DNA from: Ureaplasma urealyticum serovar 8 str. ATCC 27618
Lineage (GTDB): Bacteria; Bacillota_I; Bacilli_A; Mycoplasmatales; Mycoplasmoidaceae
Length of the DNA: 64,000 nucleotides
Direction: 5' to 3'
Assembly (NCBI RefSeq): GCF_000169535.1
Contig: NZ_AAYN02000002.1
Coordinates: forward strand, 124,001-188,000
The translations under genes and the position numbers were made by a program. The notes under the pieces were generated by a model. That model was not told the origin of the DNA, did no database searches, and saw nothing but the letters and a program-made list of their open reading frames with translations. Below, one piece after another: positions 28,704 through 40,349 of this stretch (its first letter is position 1; each line of letters opens with the position of its first letter).

Positions 28704-28812
28704 TTGTGTAGTGATCATATCAGAGTGGAAATACCTGTTCCCATCCCGAACACAGAAGTCAAGCACTCTAGAGCCGAAAATAGCGCAAGTAAAATAGGTC
28801 ATCGCTACGCAA
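28704..28812 (+). rRNA. rrf: 5S ribosomal RNA
   Basis: The conserved core ACCTGTTCCCATCCCGAACA is present. The ends TTGTGTAGTGAT and ATCGCTACGCAA pair with a few G-U pairs to form helix I, giving about 109 nt. Confidence 0.92.
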
Positions 28813-28819
28813 AATTAGG

Positions 28820-28852
28820 ACTAGCCTTAGTTGATAAGGTTAGTTTTTTTTA
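28820..28852 (+). terminator. rRNA operon terminator
   Basis: ACTAGCCTTA / TAAGGTTAGT stem with a short GTTGA loop and eight T, 7 bases after the 5S gene. Confidence 0.88.
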
Positions 28853-28954
28853 TCCTTTAATAATAATGTTTTTGGCGATATGTTTATCTAATTTAACTAA
28901 ATTAGTATATAATGAAAATATGGCGATCATTTAAGATTAAGGATTTTATTTAAT

Positions 28955-29425
28955 ATGCTAAAGTTAATTTGATGTCAAACGTTAAATGGTGGTATATCCA
29001 AAAACAATAAACTTCCATGATATGTAAAAGAAGAATTAGAACATTTTTATAAAACAACAAAAAACCATAAAATTGTAATGGGAAAAAGTACTTTTGATTC
29101 ATTAGAACAAAAACCATTAAGTAATCGTACTAACATTATTTTTTCATCAATTATGCAAACTCCAGAAGATCAATCATATTTTGTAACTAATGATTTTCAA
29201 CAATTATTGAATGATGCAAAAAAAGAAGATATTTTCATTATTGGTGGTAAAGAATTGTTTGATATTTTCTTAAATCATGCTGATGCTTTAATCGTTTCAG
29301 TATTAAATGATTATTATGATTGTGATTTGTATATGAAAGTTGATTATAATAACTTTAATTTAGATAAAAAAGATGTTTACGATAATTTTGTTGTTAATTA
29401 TTATTCAAGTAAGAAAGATAAATAA
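28955..29425 (+). CDS. folA: Dihydrofolate reductase
   Basis: 156 residues, usual length. It starts MLKLIWCQTLNGGISKNNKLPWYVKEEL, with LPW and the acidic residue that follows as in DHFR active sites; the two Trp are TGA codons. HKIVMGKSTFDSL and FIIGGKELFDIFL are the NADPH-binding motifs. AAGGA precedes the ATG at 28955. No thymidylate synthase is adjacent. The HAD phosphatase gene follows after 8 bases and is probably in the same unit. Confidence 0.9.
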
Positions 29426-29433
29426 AAATATCT

Positions 29434-30111
29434 ATGACTAAAAAACTAATTGTTTTTGATTTCGATGGCACAATCATGCATACTCACACAACAATGAGTT
29501 TGTCAATTATTGGTGTTCTAGAATTTTATAATCATCATGTGCCTAGTTTAAAAGAAATGAATGATCTATTAGGTAATCTTTCTATGGCAAATATTTTTAG
29601 AAAATATGCTAAACACGATCTTTTAGATATTGAAATTGAAACAATGATTGCTAAATATTATGAAATATATGAATCTTCACTTTTTATGATTCATAGTTAT
29701 TTTTTTGATGGAATTTTAGAATTAATTAAAAAAATAAGATCAATTGACAATGTTAAGTTGGCGATTTTATCAAATAAAAAATCAACTTTGTTAACAACAA
29801 TGGTTGATTATTATAATTTACATCATTATTTTGATTATATTTATGGGGCGGAAGATGTTGATCAAATGAAACCACATCCTAGTGGTTTATTAAGGCTTAT
29901 GAATAATTGTAATGTTGATCATAAAAACACTTTATTAATTGGTGATAGTTTAGCTGATTTAAAAGCAGCTTTAAATGTTAAATGTCATTTTCTTTTAGTT
30001 AATTGAGAACCAGAATATCAAAAGCATAAAGAAACAATTGCTAATTTAAAACCACTTGTTGTTCAAACGATTGATGAATTAGAAACAGAAATTAGTCAAT
30101 TTTTACGTTAA
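29434..30111 (+). CDS. HAD-family hydrolase (phosphoglycolate phosphatase-like)
   Basis: 225 residues. Motif I is FDFDGTIMHT (residues 8-17, nucleophile Asp9), motif II LAILSNKK, motif III Lys in MKPHP, and motif IV IGDSLADLKAA. A helical cap lies between motifs I and II, as in subfamily IA enzymes such as phosphoglycolate phosphatase and pyrophosphatase PpaX. The substrate cannot be told. One TGA Trp codon is near the C-terminus. Confidence 0.88.
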
Positions 30112-30148
30112 CAAATAAAAAACGATGTAAAAAAGTATTAGTTTATTA

Positions 30149-30154
30149 TATAAT
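30149..30154 (+). promoter_or_regulatory. -10 box of the tRNA-Gly gene
   Basis: TATAAT 15 bases before the tRNA 5' end. A -35 is not clear. Confidence 0.5.
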
Positions 30155-30169
30155 ATATAGGTAATACTT

Positions 30170-30243
30170 GCAGATGTAGTTCAATGGTAGAACGCAACCT
30201 TGCCAAGGTCGAGACGCGAGTTCGATTCTCGTCATCTGCTCCA
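30170..30243 (+). tRNA. tRNA-Gly (GCC)
   Basis: 74 nt including an encoded CCA. Acceptor GCAGATG/CATCTGC pairs perfectly, the D arm is GTTC...GAAC, the anticodon loop is TTGCCAA (GCC anticodon), and the T arm is GCGAGTTCGATTCTCGT. One mismatch occurs in the anticodon stem. It stands alone between the HAD gene and upp. Confidence 0.95.
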
Positions 30244-30252
30244 TTTATTAAA

Positions 30253-30286
30253 TAAAAAGCAATCCAATTATGGATTGCTTTTTTCT
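30253..30286. terminator. Bidirectional terminator between tRNA-Gly and upp
   Basis: AAAAGCAATCCA / TGGATTGCTTTT stem with T-run; the run of A on the other side lets it also end the convergent upp transcript. Confidence 0.85.
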
Positions 30287-30304
30287 TTATTATATTATAA
30301 TAAA

Positions 30305-30928
30305 TTATTTAGTACCAAAGATTCGATCTCCTGCATCACCTAAACCAGGAGTGATATAACCATTTTCATTTAGTTTATCATCTAATGCTGCGATATATAC
30401 ATCAACATCTGGATGAATTTTTTGAACATATTCAAGCCCTTCTGGAGCTGCAACAATGCACACAAATTTAATGGATTTAGGGTTGTATTTTTTAATAATA
30501 TTAACAGCTTCAACAACACTCCCTCCTGTTGCTAACATTGGATCTAAGATAATAACATCTGATTCTGAAATGTTTTTAGGGAATTTTTTAAAATATTCTA
30601 CTGGTTTTAGTGTTTCTTCATTACGATATAAACCAATATGACCAATTGTTGCTGTTGGGATTAAACTTTTAACACCATCAACCATTCCAATACCAGCTCT
30701 TAAAATAGGGATTAAACAAATTTTATTTTTTAATTTATAACCTTTTGCATTTTTAACAACAGGTGTTTCAATCTCAATTTCGTTTAATTCTAAATCCTTT
30801 GTTGCTTCGTAAACCATTAATTGCGTTAGCTCTTCTAAATTTGTACGGAAAACAGTAGAAACTGTTGAAACTTTTCGCATACGCGTCAACTTATCTTTAA
30901 TTAATGGATGATTAATAATTTTGTGCAT
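30305..30928 (-). CDS. upp: Uracil phosphoribosyltransferase
   Basis: 207 residues, normal length. It makes UMP from uracil and PRPP in pyrimidine salvage. The PRPP motif ILDPMLATGGS is at about residues 127-137; the uracil-binding end YITPGLGDAGDRIFGTK is intact. A good AAGGAG site precedes the ATG. No TGA codons interrupt it. Confidence 0.96.
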   Translation of the reverse strand: MHKIINHPLIKDKLTRMRKVSTVSTVFRTNLEELTQLMVYEATKDLELNEIEIETPVVKNAKGYKLKNKICLIPILRAGIGMVDGVKSLIPTATIGHIGLYRNEETLKPVEYFKKFPKNISESDVIILDPMLATGGSVVEAVNIIKKYNPKSIKFVCIVAAPEGLEYVQKIHPDVDVYIAALDDKLNENGYITPGLGDAGDRIFGTK

Positions 30929-31021
30929 ATTTATAACTCCTTAAATCACTTAACTTGTATATATAGTTTTTAATACTTGTTCTTAATTATAAATTTTATT
31001 ATTATAAATAACTTAATAAAA

Positions 31022-31052
31022 TGAAAAAAACTAGCATTTCGCTAGCTTTTAT
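31022..31052 (-). terminator. Terminator of the SRP RNA gene
   Basis: On the minus strand AAGCTAGC / GCTAGTTT forms a stem followed by seven T, directly after the RNA. Confidence 0.75.
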
Positions 31053-31063
31053 TAAATTTAATA

Positions 31064-31146
31064 GTGTCATCACACATAAAAAGATTATGCTATTGCTGCT
31101 CCATCTCTGGCCTGACAAGGTTCGCCACTTAATATTGTAATGACAT
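31064..31146 (-). ncRNA. ffs: Signal recognition particle RNA (4.5S-like)
   Basis: The minus strand has the SRP domain IV sequence: TGGCGAACCTTGTCAGGCCAGAG with the GGAGCAGCAATAG apical part after it. TGTCAT at the 5' end pairs with ATGACA at the 3' end, giving about 83 nt. A TATAAT lies about 8 bases upstream (complement of 31150-31155). The particle's receptor gene ftsY is at 61.2 kb in this window. Ends are set by the terminal pairing and are approximate. Confidence 0.88.
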
Positions 31147-31174
31147 ATATATTATAAACAAAAATGACTTAGTT

Positions 31175-32422
31175 TTAATCTTTGTTTCATACAATTAAGA
31201 AATAATTTCGCTTACCTTTTTTAATAATACTAAATTCCTGATTAATAGCATCTTGTTTTTTAACTAAAAAGTTTTCATCATTTACTTTAATATCATTAAC
31301 TAAAATTGACCCTGTACTTAAAAAATCACGTGCAACACGATTACTTGATGAAATATTAGCTAAATTTAATAAATCAATTATTTTAATTTCATCTTTATCT
31401 AATTTTGTTGTTGGTAAACTTTTAATAGCAATATTAAATTCTTCTTGATTTAATTCATTAATATTTCCATTAAACAATACTTGACTAATATGTAATGCTT
31501 GTTCATATTTTTGTTGTCCATGTACATCAACTACAACCGCTTGAGCTAATGCTTTTTGAGCGATTCTTAAAGCTGGATTTTCTTTATGTGCTTGCATTAT
31601 TTTATTTATTTCATCAACATCAATTAATGTTAAGAAATTTAATAATTTTTCTACATCAGCATCTGTTTGATTAATTAAGAATTGGTACATTTCATAAACA
31701 CTTGATTTATTTTCATCTAAATAAATAGCACCTTTTTCGCTTTTACCAAATTTTTTACCTTCAGAATTTGTTAATAGATTAATTGTTAAACCACAAGCAA
31801 TATTATCATCACCTAAACTTTTACGAATTATTTCGATTCCAGTTGTAATATTACCTCATTGATCACTACCACCAGCTTGAATGGCAATATTATCATTTTT
31901 ATATAATTGTAAAAAATCATAACCTTGTAGCAAGTTATAACTAAATTCTGTATATGAAATACCTACATCTAAACGTGAGCTAATAATTTCTTTTTCTAGT
32001 AAATAATTAATATTAATTAGTTTACCTACATCACGTAAGAAATCTAAGAAAGTCATGTTTTTATAAAAGTCATAATTATTAATAACTTGAGAATTAGTAA
32101 ATTTTTCAAGTTGATATTTTATTTTTGTAATATTGTGTTCTAAAATTGTTTTATCTAATAAGTTACGTTCGGCTGATTTGCCACTTGGATCACCAATCAT
32201 CCCTGTAGCACCACCAACTAGTGCGAATGTTTTAATGTTATGTAAACGAAAACGTTTTAACAACATAATCATAATGTAGTTTCCTAAGTGTAAACTATCA
32301 GCTGAGGGATCAAAGCCAACATAAATCCCCTTGTTTTCTGCTAAGGCTTTTTTTAATTTCTCTTCATTAGTTATATTGTTAATTAAATTTCTCGCTTTTA
32401 AATCCTTAATTAAATTATGCAT
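31175..32422 (-). CDS. tyrS: Tyrosyl-tRNA synthetase
   Basis: 415 residues, class I synthetase. The HIGH-like motif is LHLGN (in ADSLHLGNYI), the substrate pocket GGATGMIGDPSGKS is next, and the KMSKS-like motif is KFGKS. An S4 RNA-binding domain occupies about residues 345-410. The real stop is the TAA at 31175-31177, after a TGA Trp codon at 31187. A further TGA Trp is near residue 189. The ffs gene follows it on the same strand. Confidence 0.95.
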
Positions 32423-32553
32423 AAATTTATTTATTATCCTTAATAATTACTTAATCTATAATATATATTTTAATACTAATATCTTTAAATTAAGTTATTG
32501 ATTTGCCTTATAATTAAATGTTAAATAGCTTTACTTAAATAAAGGATGGCTTT

Positions 32554-33456
32554 ATGAAAATTAAAAAAGAAAAAGATAATGATATTAATTCAGTATCTAA
32601 TGAAAACGAAAATAAAAAAATTAATATAAAAGATTTATCAAAAGACGAACGTAAAGAACTAAAAAAACGCATCAAAGAAGTTGAAAAATTAAACAAGAAT
32701 CACAAAGGCGATATTGATATGTCATCACGTGATCCAAACAATATTATTGAACTTCGTGATGTTAAAAAGATTTTTACAAATGGATATTTAATTAACGAAA
32801 CACTTAAAGGTGTTAATTTAGACATTCGTAAAGGCGAATTTGTCATCATTTTAGGACCATCAGGTTCTGGTAAAACTACATTAATGAATATTATGTCAGG
32901 TCTTGATCGAGCAACAGATGGCGACGTGCGTGTTTGTGGTAAACAATTAATTAATATGAGTCAAAATAAATTAACTGATTTTCGTAAAGAGTACATCGGC
33001 TTTGTTTTCCAACAATATGGATTATTACCAACATTATCTGTAGAAGAAAATGTTGAAATTGGTGCAGATTTACAAGTTGATAAAAAGCGTCGTATTAAAC
33101 CCCAAGATGCATTAAAAGCAGTGGGCATGTTAGAATATGCAAAAAAATTCCCTCATGAATTATCTGGCGGACAACAACAACGGGTGTCAATTGCACGTGC
33201 TTTAGCTAAAAATCCCATTATTTTATTTGGTGATGAACCAACCGGTGCTGTTGATGAAACAATGTCAAAAATTATTTTAAAAGAATTTGTAAAAGTTAAC
33301 CAAGAATTAAAAACAACAGTAATTATTGTTACCCATAACCCAATTTTTGCTGAACTTGGAACTTTAGTTATTAAGGTTAAAGATGGAAACATTAATGAAT
33401 TAATTCGTAATGACCATCCAAAATCAGTTGATGAACTAAAATGAGATGAACAATAA
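32554..33456 (+). CDS. ABC transporter ATP-binding protein (MacB/LolD type)
   Basis: 300 residues. A Lys/Glu/Asn-rich N-terminal extension of about 60 residues precedes the ATPase. Walker A GPSGSGKTT is at about residues 106-114; the Q-loop is FVFQQYGLLPTLSV; the signature LSGGQQQRVSIARAL and Walker B IILFGDEPTGAVD follow, with the switch His in VTHNP. The FQQYGLLPTL stretch is typical of the MacB/LolD subfamily, whose permease has a large external domain. No permease gene is adjacent. secA starts 16 bases downstream. Confidence 0.9.
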
Positions 33457-33472
33457 GAGGATTTGTATTTAA

Positions 33473-35995
33473 ATGAATTTAATATCAAAAATATCACCCC
33501 AAAATCGGATTTTAAATCATGCTAGATTAATTGCTGAAGAAGTTTTGAAAAAAGAAGATGAATATACACATTTTAGTGATCAAGAACTAATTAATAAATC
33601 TGATGATATTATTGAATATTTAGCCAACAATAATCCATTAGATGATAGATTAGTTGAATCATTATGCATCATTCGTGAAGTTATTTATCGAGTTCATAAT
33701 AAAAGAGCTTTTAAAGTTCAACTTATTGGTGCAATCATCGTTTATTTTGGCGACTTTGCTGAAATGATGACGGGTGAAGGTAAAACATTAACCTTAGTTT
33801 TAGTTGCTTACTTAAATGCCCTTTATAAAAAAGGTGTTCATATGGTGACTGTTAATGAATATTTAGTTAAAGTTGGTGCTGAATTTGCTACACCTGCTTT
33901 AAATTTTTTAAATATGTCTGTTGGTCAAATTACAGCAAATATGAATGAATATGAAAAACGTAATAATTATAATTGTGATATAACATACACAACGAATTCA
34001 GAATTAGGATTTGATTATTTACGTGATAACATGGTTACTAACTACAATAGTAAAGTTCAACGTGGTTTATGATTTGCTATTGTTGATGAGGGTGACTCAG
34101 TTTTAATTGATGAAGCTCGAACGCCATTAATTATTTCAGGCGAACCACAAGAAGAAATTGGAAATTATGTTAAAGCAGATCGTTTTGTAAAAACTTTATA
34201 TCCACAAGATTTTACTTTAGATCCAGAATCACAATCAGTAGCATTAACTGAAAGTGGTGTTGAAAAAGCCCAAAAGTTTTTTAATACTAAAAACTATTAC
34301 AACTTTGAAAATTCAGATATCATTCATAAAGTTACAAATGCTTTAAGAGCAAACTTTACTTTTTTTAATGGTCGTGAATACATTGTTAAAAAAGATGATG
34401 AAGGTGAAGATGTAATTGCTTTAGTTGATCAATCAACTGGTCGAATTATGGAAGGAAGAAGTTATAGTGCTGGCTTACAACAAGCAATCCAAGCTAAAGA
34501 ACAAATCAAAATTGAACCTGAAAATTTAACAGTTGCCACAATTACTTACCAATCATTATTTCGTTTATACAAAAAATTAGCTGCTGTTTCAGGAACTGCT
34601 ATTACTGAAGTTGAAGAATTTTTAAATATTTATAATATGGTTGTTGTTACAATTCCAACTAATAAACCAATTAGAAGAATTGACCATCCTGATTATGTTT
34701 TTGATAATAAAAGAACAAAATGAAAATATGTAATTGCTGATGTTATTCGTCGTCATGAAAATGGTCAACCAATTTTAATTGGAACTGCTAGTGTTGAAGA
34801 TTCAGAAATTTTACACCAATTATTAGAACGAGTCAATATTCCTCATGAAGTTTTAAATGCTAAAAACCATGCGCGTGAGGCTGAGATTGTTGCACGAGCT
34901 GGTGAGTATAAAGCAGTGACAATTGCGACAAATATGGCAGGACGAGGAACTGATATTAAATTATCTCCAGAATCATTAGAAGCTGGCGGATTATGTGTTA
35001 TTGGAACAGAGCGAAGTGATTCACGAAGAATTGATAACCAGTTAAGAGGTCGTGCTGGACGACAAGGAGATATTGGTGAATCACGTTTTTTCATTTCAAT
35101 GGAAGATACTTTATTTAGTCGTTTTGCCACTGACAATTTAGCAAAGGCCGATGATAAATTAAGTGAAGATGTTATTTCAACAAAATTCTTTACACGATTA
35201 TTAAACAATACGCAAAAAAAAGTTGAATCATTAAACTATGACACAAGAAAAAATTTAATTGATTATGATCATGTTTTAAGTAACCAACGTGAATTAATTT
35301 ATAAACAACGTGATAAAATTCTTGTTTCATCTGATAATAAGGATATTTTATATCGAATGTTAGATAGTGTAATTGATGATATTATTTATCAATCTCACAA
35401 TGAACCAAACGAAGATATTATTGATGTTAAAAAACTAATTGATTTAGCAACACAAAATATTTTTTATGATAACTATCTAAATCATGATGAGTATTATGGT
35501 CTTGATTTAGATGAAATTAAAACTAAATTAAAAAATGATTGCATTAGTTTCTTTGAACAAAAAGAACAATTAATGACACCAGGAATTTTTAATCAAATTT
35601 TATCAGAGATTATGATTAGTAATATTGATGAAGAATGAACTAAACATTTAGATGTTATTTCTAAAATTCGTGAAGGTGTTAATCTACGTGCTTATGAGCA
35701 AAAAGCTCCTTTAAATATTTATGTTGAAGATTCAGATAAATTATTTGAAAAATTAAAGCATGATGTCGCATGAAAAACAGTTTGTTCAATCGGTAAAATA
35801 AATTATGTTCATCAAGAATATGATGAAGTAAACAATGAATTTATTATTAATGATAATGAAATTATTGATAACGATAATGTAATTGATTTTGAAAATACTG
35901 ATCACTCTTTAATAAGCGAACAAGAAATTGAAGATTCATTAGTTAATATCGATGAATTAAATGATCAAAACACTAAAAACGAAAATAATGATTAA
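33473..35995 (+). CDS. secA: Preprotein translocase ATPase SecA
   Basis: 840 residues. SecA pushes unfolded proteins through SecYEG. Walker A is MMTGEGKT (about residues 98-105), the DEAD box region is [20 protein letters not shown], and motifs [13 protein letters not shown] and [11 protein letters not shown] mark the second helicase domain. The C-terminus is an acidic Asp/Asn-rich tail without the zinc-binding Cys cluster found in many SecA proteins. Several TGA Trp codons are read through, including at 34069 and 35636. uvrB begins 2 bases after the stop. Confidence 0.96.
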
Positions 35996-35997
35996 AG

Positions 35998-37998
35998 ATG
36001 GATGATTTTAAAAAACTTGAACTAGTAAGTAGTTATAAACCAGCTGGTGATCAACAAAAAGCAATTGATGAAATGGTTAACAATATTAATCAAGGAATTA
36101 ATCGACAAGTATTATTAGGAGCAACAGGAACTGGAAAAACATTTAGTGTTGCTAATGTAATTGCAAAAACACAATTAAAAACTTTAGTTCTTGCACATAA
36201 TAAAACTTTAGCTGCTCAGCTATTTGCTGAACTTAAAGAAATGTTTCCTCATAATAAAGTCGAATATTTTGTTTCGTACTTTGATTATTATCAACCAGAA
36301 GCTTATAAGCCAATAACTGATACATACATTGAAAAAGATTCAGTAACAAATGCTGAAATTGAGATGATGCGTTTATCAACGATTAATTCATTAGCTACGA
36401 GAAACGATGTAATTGTTGTTGCCTCTGTCGCTTGTATTTATGCTTCTGTTTCGCCTGTAGAATTTACTAAAAAAAATTTATATTTACACGTTGGCGAATC
36501 AATTGATTTTGAACAAATTAAATATAAATTAGTGCAATTAGGTTACGAACGAAAAGATCATGATCTATTACCTGGGACATTTCGAATTCGTGGTGATTTA
36601 ATAGAAATAATGCCAGGTTATAGTGATAAATTTAAAATAAGAGTTTCGATGTTTGGTAATGAAGTTGAAGCAATAGATCTTTGTGATCCCATTACTAATA
36701 ATGTTATTTCAAAAGAACAAAGATTTATTTTACGAAGTGCAAGTGAATATATTTTTGATGATTCACGTTTGTCAATAGCGATTGATAATATTAAAAAAGA
36801 ACTTAATGAACGTGTAAAATTCTTTTTAAAAAATAATCAATTAATTGAAGCTCAACGAATTGAACAACGAACTAAACAAGATATTGAAGGCATTGTTGAA
36901 TTTGGTTTTTGTAGTGGTGTTGAAAATTATTATCGTCATCTTGAACATCGCGAACCTTTTCAAACGCCTTGAACAATTTTTGATTTTTTTGGATACAACA
37001 ACCAAGATTGATTATTAATTGTTGATGAATCACATATTTCACTACCACAAGTAAAAGGTATGTATAATACAGATCGAAGCCGTAAACAAACTTTAGTTGA
37101 ATATGGATTTCGATTACCAAGCGCTTTAGATAATCGTCCTTTAAATTATGATGAATTTAATGAAAAAATTTCTAAAGTGATTTATGTTTCAGCTACACCA
37201 AATGATGAAGAAATCGCATTATCAAATAACCATATAGTTAGCCAAATTGTTCGACCTACAGGACTATTAGACCCTATTGTTGAAATTAGAAAAACAGAAC
37301 ATCAAATTGATGATTTAATTAATGAATTAATGCTTTTAAAAAACAATAATCAACGCGCATTTATTACTGTTATGACAATTAGAATGGCTGAAGATTTAAC
37401 AAATTATTTAAATAATACAAAAGTTAAAGCAGCTTATTTACATAATGAATTAAAAACATTAGAACGTAGTGCTATTATTAATAAATTAAGAAAAGGAATT
37501 TATGATTGCATTGTTGGTATTAATCTTTTAAGAGAAGGTTTAGATGTTCCAGAAGTAGCTCGTGTTTTTATTTTTGATGCAGATAAACCTGGGTTTTTTA
37601 GAAGTGATAAATCTTTAATTCAAATTATTGGACGAGCAGCTCGTAATGCTGATGGTAAAGTAATTATGTATGCTGATACAATCACACAAGCTATGCAGGT
37701 TGCGATTGATGAAACAAAACGACGTCGTGAAATTCAATTAGATTTTAATTTAAAACATAACATTGTTCCTAAAACAATTATTAAGCCAATTCACAAAGAT
37801 TTAAGTGGTCATGACTATAAACAAAATGCAGAGTTATATGCTGCAAAAGCCTCGAAAAATGAATATGATCAAAAAATTAAAGAATTAAAAAAGAAAATGG
37901 AAGAAGCTGCAAAAAAACGTGAATATGAAATTGCTGCTCAATATCGTGATATGATTGTCGAATTAGAAGCCATTAAACAAAGCATAAAAAGTAAATAA
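35998..37998 (+). CDS. uvrB: Excinuclease ABC subunit B
   Basis: 666 residues. UvrB receives damaged sites from UvrA and forms the pre-incision complex. Walker A GATGTGKT is at about residues 41-48, the damage-binding beta-hairpin region [12 protein letters not shown] is intact, and helicase motifs [22 protein letters not shown] and [12 protein letters not shown] are present. A C-terminal UVR domain (about residues 620-660) binds UvrC. Two TGA codons near 36970 and 37009 are Trp. The ATG lies 2 bases after secA. Confidence 0.97.
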
Positions 37999-38091
37999 CA
38001 ATTAGATTCATAACAACTTTGTTTATTTAAATATTAGTTTTTTTAATTAAAATTTATACTAAAGATTTTAAAAAAAAGGTTAATTTTACGT

Positions 38092-40113
38092 ATGGATAGA
38101 ATAAAAGCTAAAATTAATGAATTAAAACAAAAACTTGATCAATGAAATTATGAATATTATGTTTTAGATGATCCAAGTGTGCCAGATCATGTTTATGATC
38201 AAGCAATGCGTGAGTTGATTGAATTAGAAAATGCTTATCCCCAATTTAAAACCAACAATTCACCAAGTGTTCGTGTTGGTGGTTTTGTTTCTGAAAAATT
38301 TAATAAAGTAAAGCATAAAAGACCAATGTTATCGCTTTCAAATGCTTTTGATGCTAATGATTTAAGAAAATTTGATCAAGATAATCAAAATGCTAGTGTT
38401 GATCTAAAGGGATATGTAGTTGAGCCTAAAATTGATGGTTTAAGTATTTCGATTATTTATAAAAATGCTAAATTACACCAAGCAATCACAAGAGGTGATG
38501 GTGTTAATGGCGAAGACGTCACTTCTAATATTTTAACGATTAAAGATATTCCACACTATATTGATCAAAAATATAAAGACTATGAAATTGAAGTTCGTGG
38601 TGAAGTTTATATGGCATTTCATGATTTTTATGAAATGAATGATAATTTAGAAGAAAGTGATAAAAAATTTGCTAATCCAAGAAATGCTGCCGCTGGAACA
38701 CTAAGAAGTTTAGATAATTCAATTGTTGCAGAACGTAAACTAAGTGCTTTTATGTACTATTTAGTCAATGCACAAGAATTAGGAATAAAAACGCATTATG
38801 AAAGTATTCAATTTTTAAAAGATAATAAATTTAAAGTTAGTGATTTAATTGTTAAAGTTGATACAATTGATGAAGTTATTAACCAAATTGATCGTTATAC
38901 TAAAGTGCGTAATGATCTTTCATATATGATAGATGGTATTGTTATTAAAATTAATAATTTAGAAGTTTATGATGAAATTGGTTATACTTCTAAATTTCCT
39001 AAATGAGCAATTGCTTATAAATTTCCAGCTAATGTTGTTAGTTCACAATTATTAGAAATTATTAATGATGTTGGACGTACAGGAAAAATTTCATATGTTG
39101 CTAAAATTAAACCAATCTTATTAGATGGTAGTATAGTTGAATATGCTACTTTACATAATTTTGATTTCATTAAAGAAAAAGATATTCGAATTAATGATGA
39201 AATTAAAATTTATAAAGCTGGGGATGTAATTCCTTATGTTGATGGTGTTGATTTATCAAAACGTTTAGCAAATAGTGTTCCTTATGAATCAATTACAAAT
39301 TGTCCTTCATGCCAATCAGTTTTAGTGCGTGAAAATGATGAAGTTGATCAACGTTGTTTAAACATTTATGGATGTAAAAAAATAAACATTGAAAAAATTG
39401 TTTATTTTGTTTCTCGTAATTGTATGAATATTGAAGGAATGAGTGATGCGATCATTAATAAATTTTATGATGCAAATTTAATTAAAAATGTTGCAGATTT
39501 ATACTATTTACAAAAACACAAAGAATTTATTTTAGCTAGTGATTTTAAAATTAAAGACAAAAGTTTTAGTAATTTAATTAATAGTATTAATAATTCAAAA
39601 ACACGTTCTTTAGAATTTTTATTAACAGCTTTTGGTATTCGTCATGTTGGTCCAAATTTAGCTAAAAAATTAGCTAAACAATTTAAAACAATGACCACTT
39701 TAATGCATGCTAATTTTGGTGAATTAACTAATGTTGATGCATGTGGTGAAAAAGCTGCTTTGTCATTAATTAATTGGTTTAATGATGATCATAATGTTTC
39801 TTTAGTTAATCAATTACAACAAGTTGGTGTAAATATGGAATATATTGATGATTTTATTTATGATGATAACATCAATATAATTGATGAATATAAAAATAAA
39901 ACTTTTGTTATTACTGGTTCATTTAGTATTAGTCGTGATGAAATTAAAACTATTTTAGAGAAATATTATCATGCAAAAGTTAAAAACAGTGTTTCTAAAA
40001 AAACAGATTATGTTTTAGCTGGCATTGAAGCGGGTACGAAATTAGAAAAAGCTAAATTATTAGGTGTCAAAATTATTGAAAATGAATTTTGAAAAAAGGA
40101 TAATAATTTTTAA
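38092..40113 (+). CDS. ligA: NAD-dependent DNA ligase
   Basis: 673 residues. The adenylation Lys lies in EPKIDGLSI (about residue 115); the NAD-binding N-terminal domain, the OB fold with KAGDVIPYV, a four-Cys zinc finger (CPSCQS...RCLNIYGC), the HhH region (GIRHVGPNLAKKLA) and a C-terminal BRCT domain (TFVITGSFSISRDE) are all seen in order. The ATG at 38092 follows an AAAGG site. The true stop is TAA at 40111-40113 after a TGA Trp. Confidence 0.96.
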
Positions 40114-40349
40114 ATTAATCAAATATTAATAATTTAGAATTGTTTTTGTTGCTAAATTAAAATTATTGTAATGTATTCTATGATATAGAAAATAATAATT
40201 TTGTAATAAATATGCTCTTAAAATAAAATTTAAAATGTATATATTTTATAATTAAGAAAGATAAAACTATTAAAATAATTGTAATCCATTATATTAAAGT
40301 TAAATTAATGCTTTAATTAAAGATAGTAAAGGTATTGGTGTAAAAATTA
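40114..40349. other. Intergenic region with degenerate ligA 3'-end copy
   Basis: 236 bases, very AT-rich. The first ~190 bases show no gene. From about 40331, extending to 40386, the sequence resembles the end of ligA: GGTGTAAAAATTATTGAAGA against GGTGTCAAAATTATTGAAAA, and both end in CAATTTTTAA / TAATTTTTAA. It looks like an old partial duplication of the ligA tail. Confidence 0.5.

Noticed and set aside
28704-28934. A 76-codon frame beginning in the 5S gene
   Set aside because: It starts in the 5S rRNA and runs through the operon terminator; not a plausible gene.
30456-30641. Plus-strand frame opposite upp
   Set aside because: It is a shadow of a well conserved minus-strand gene.
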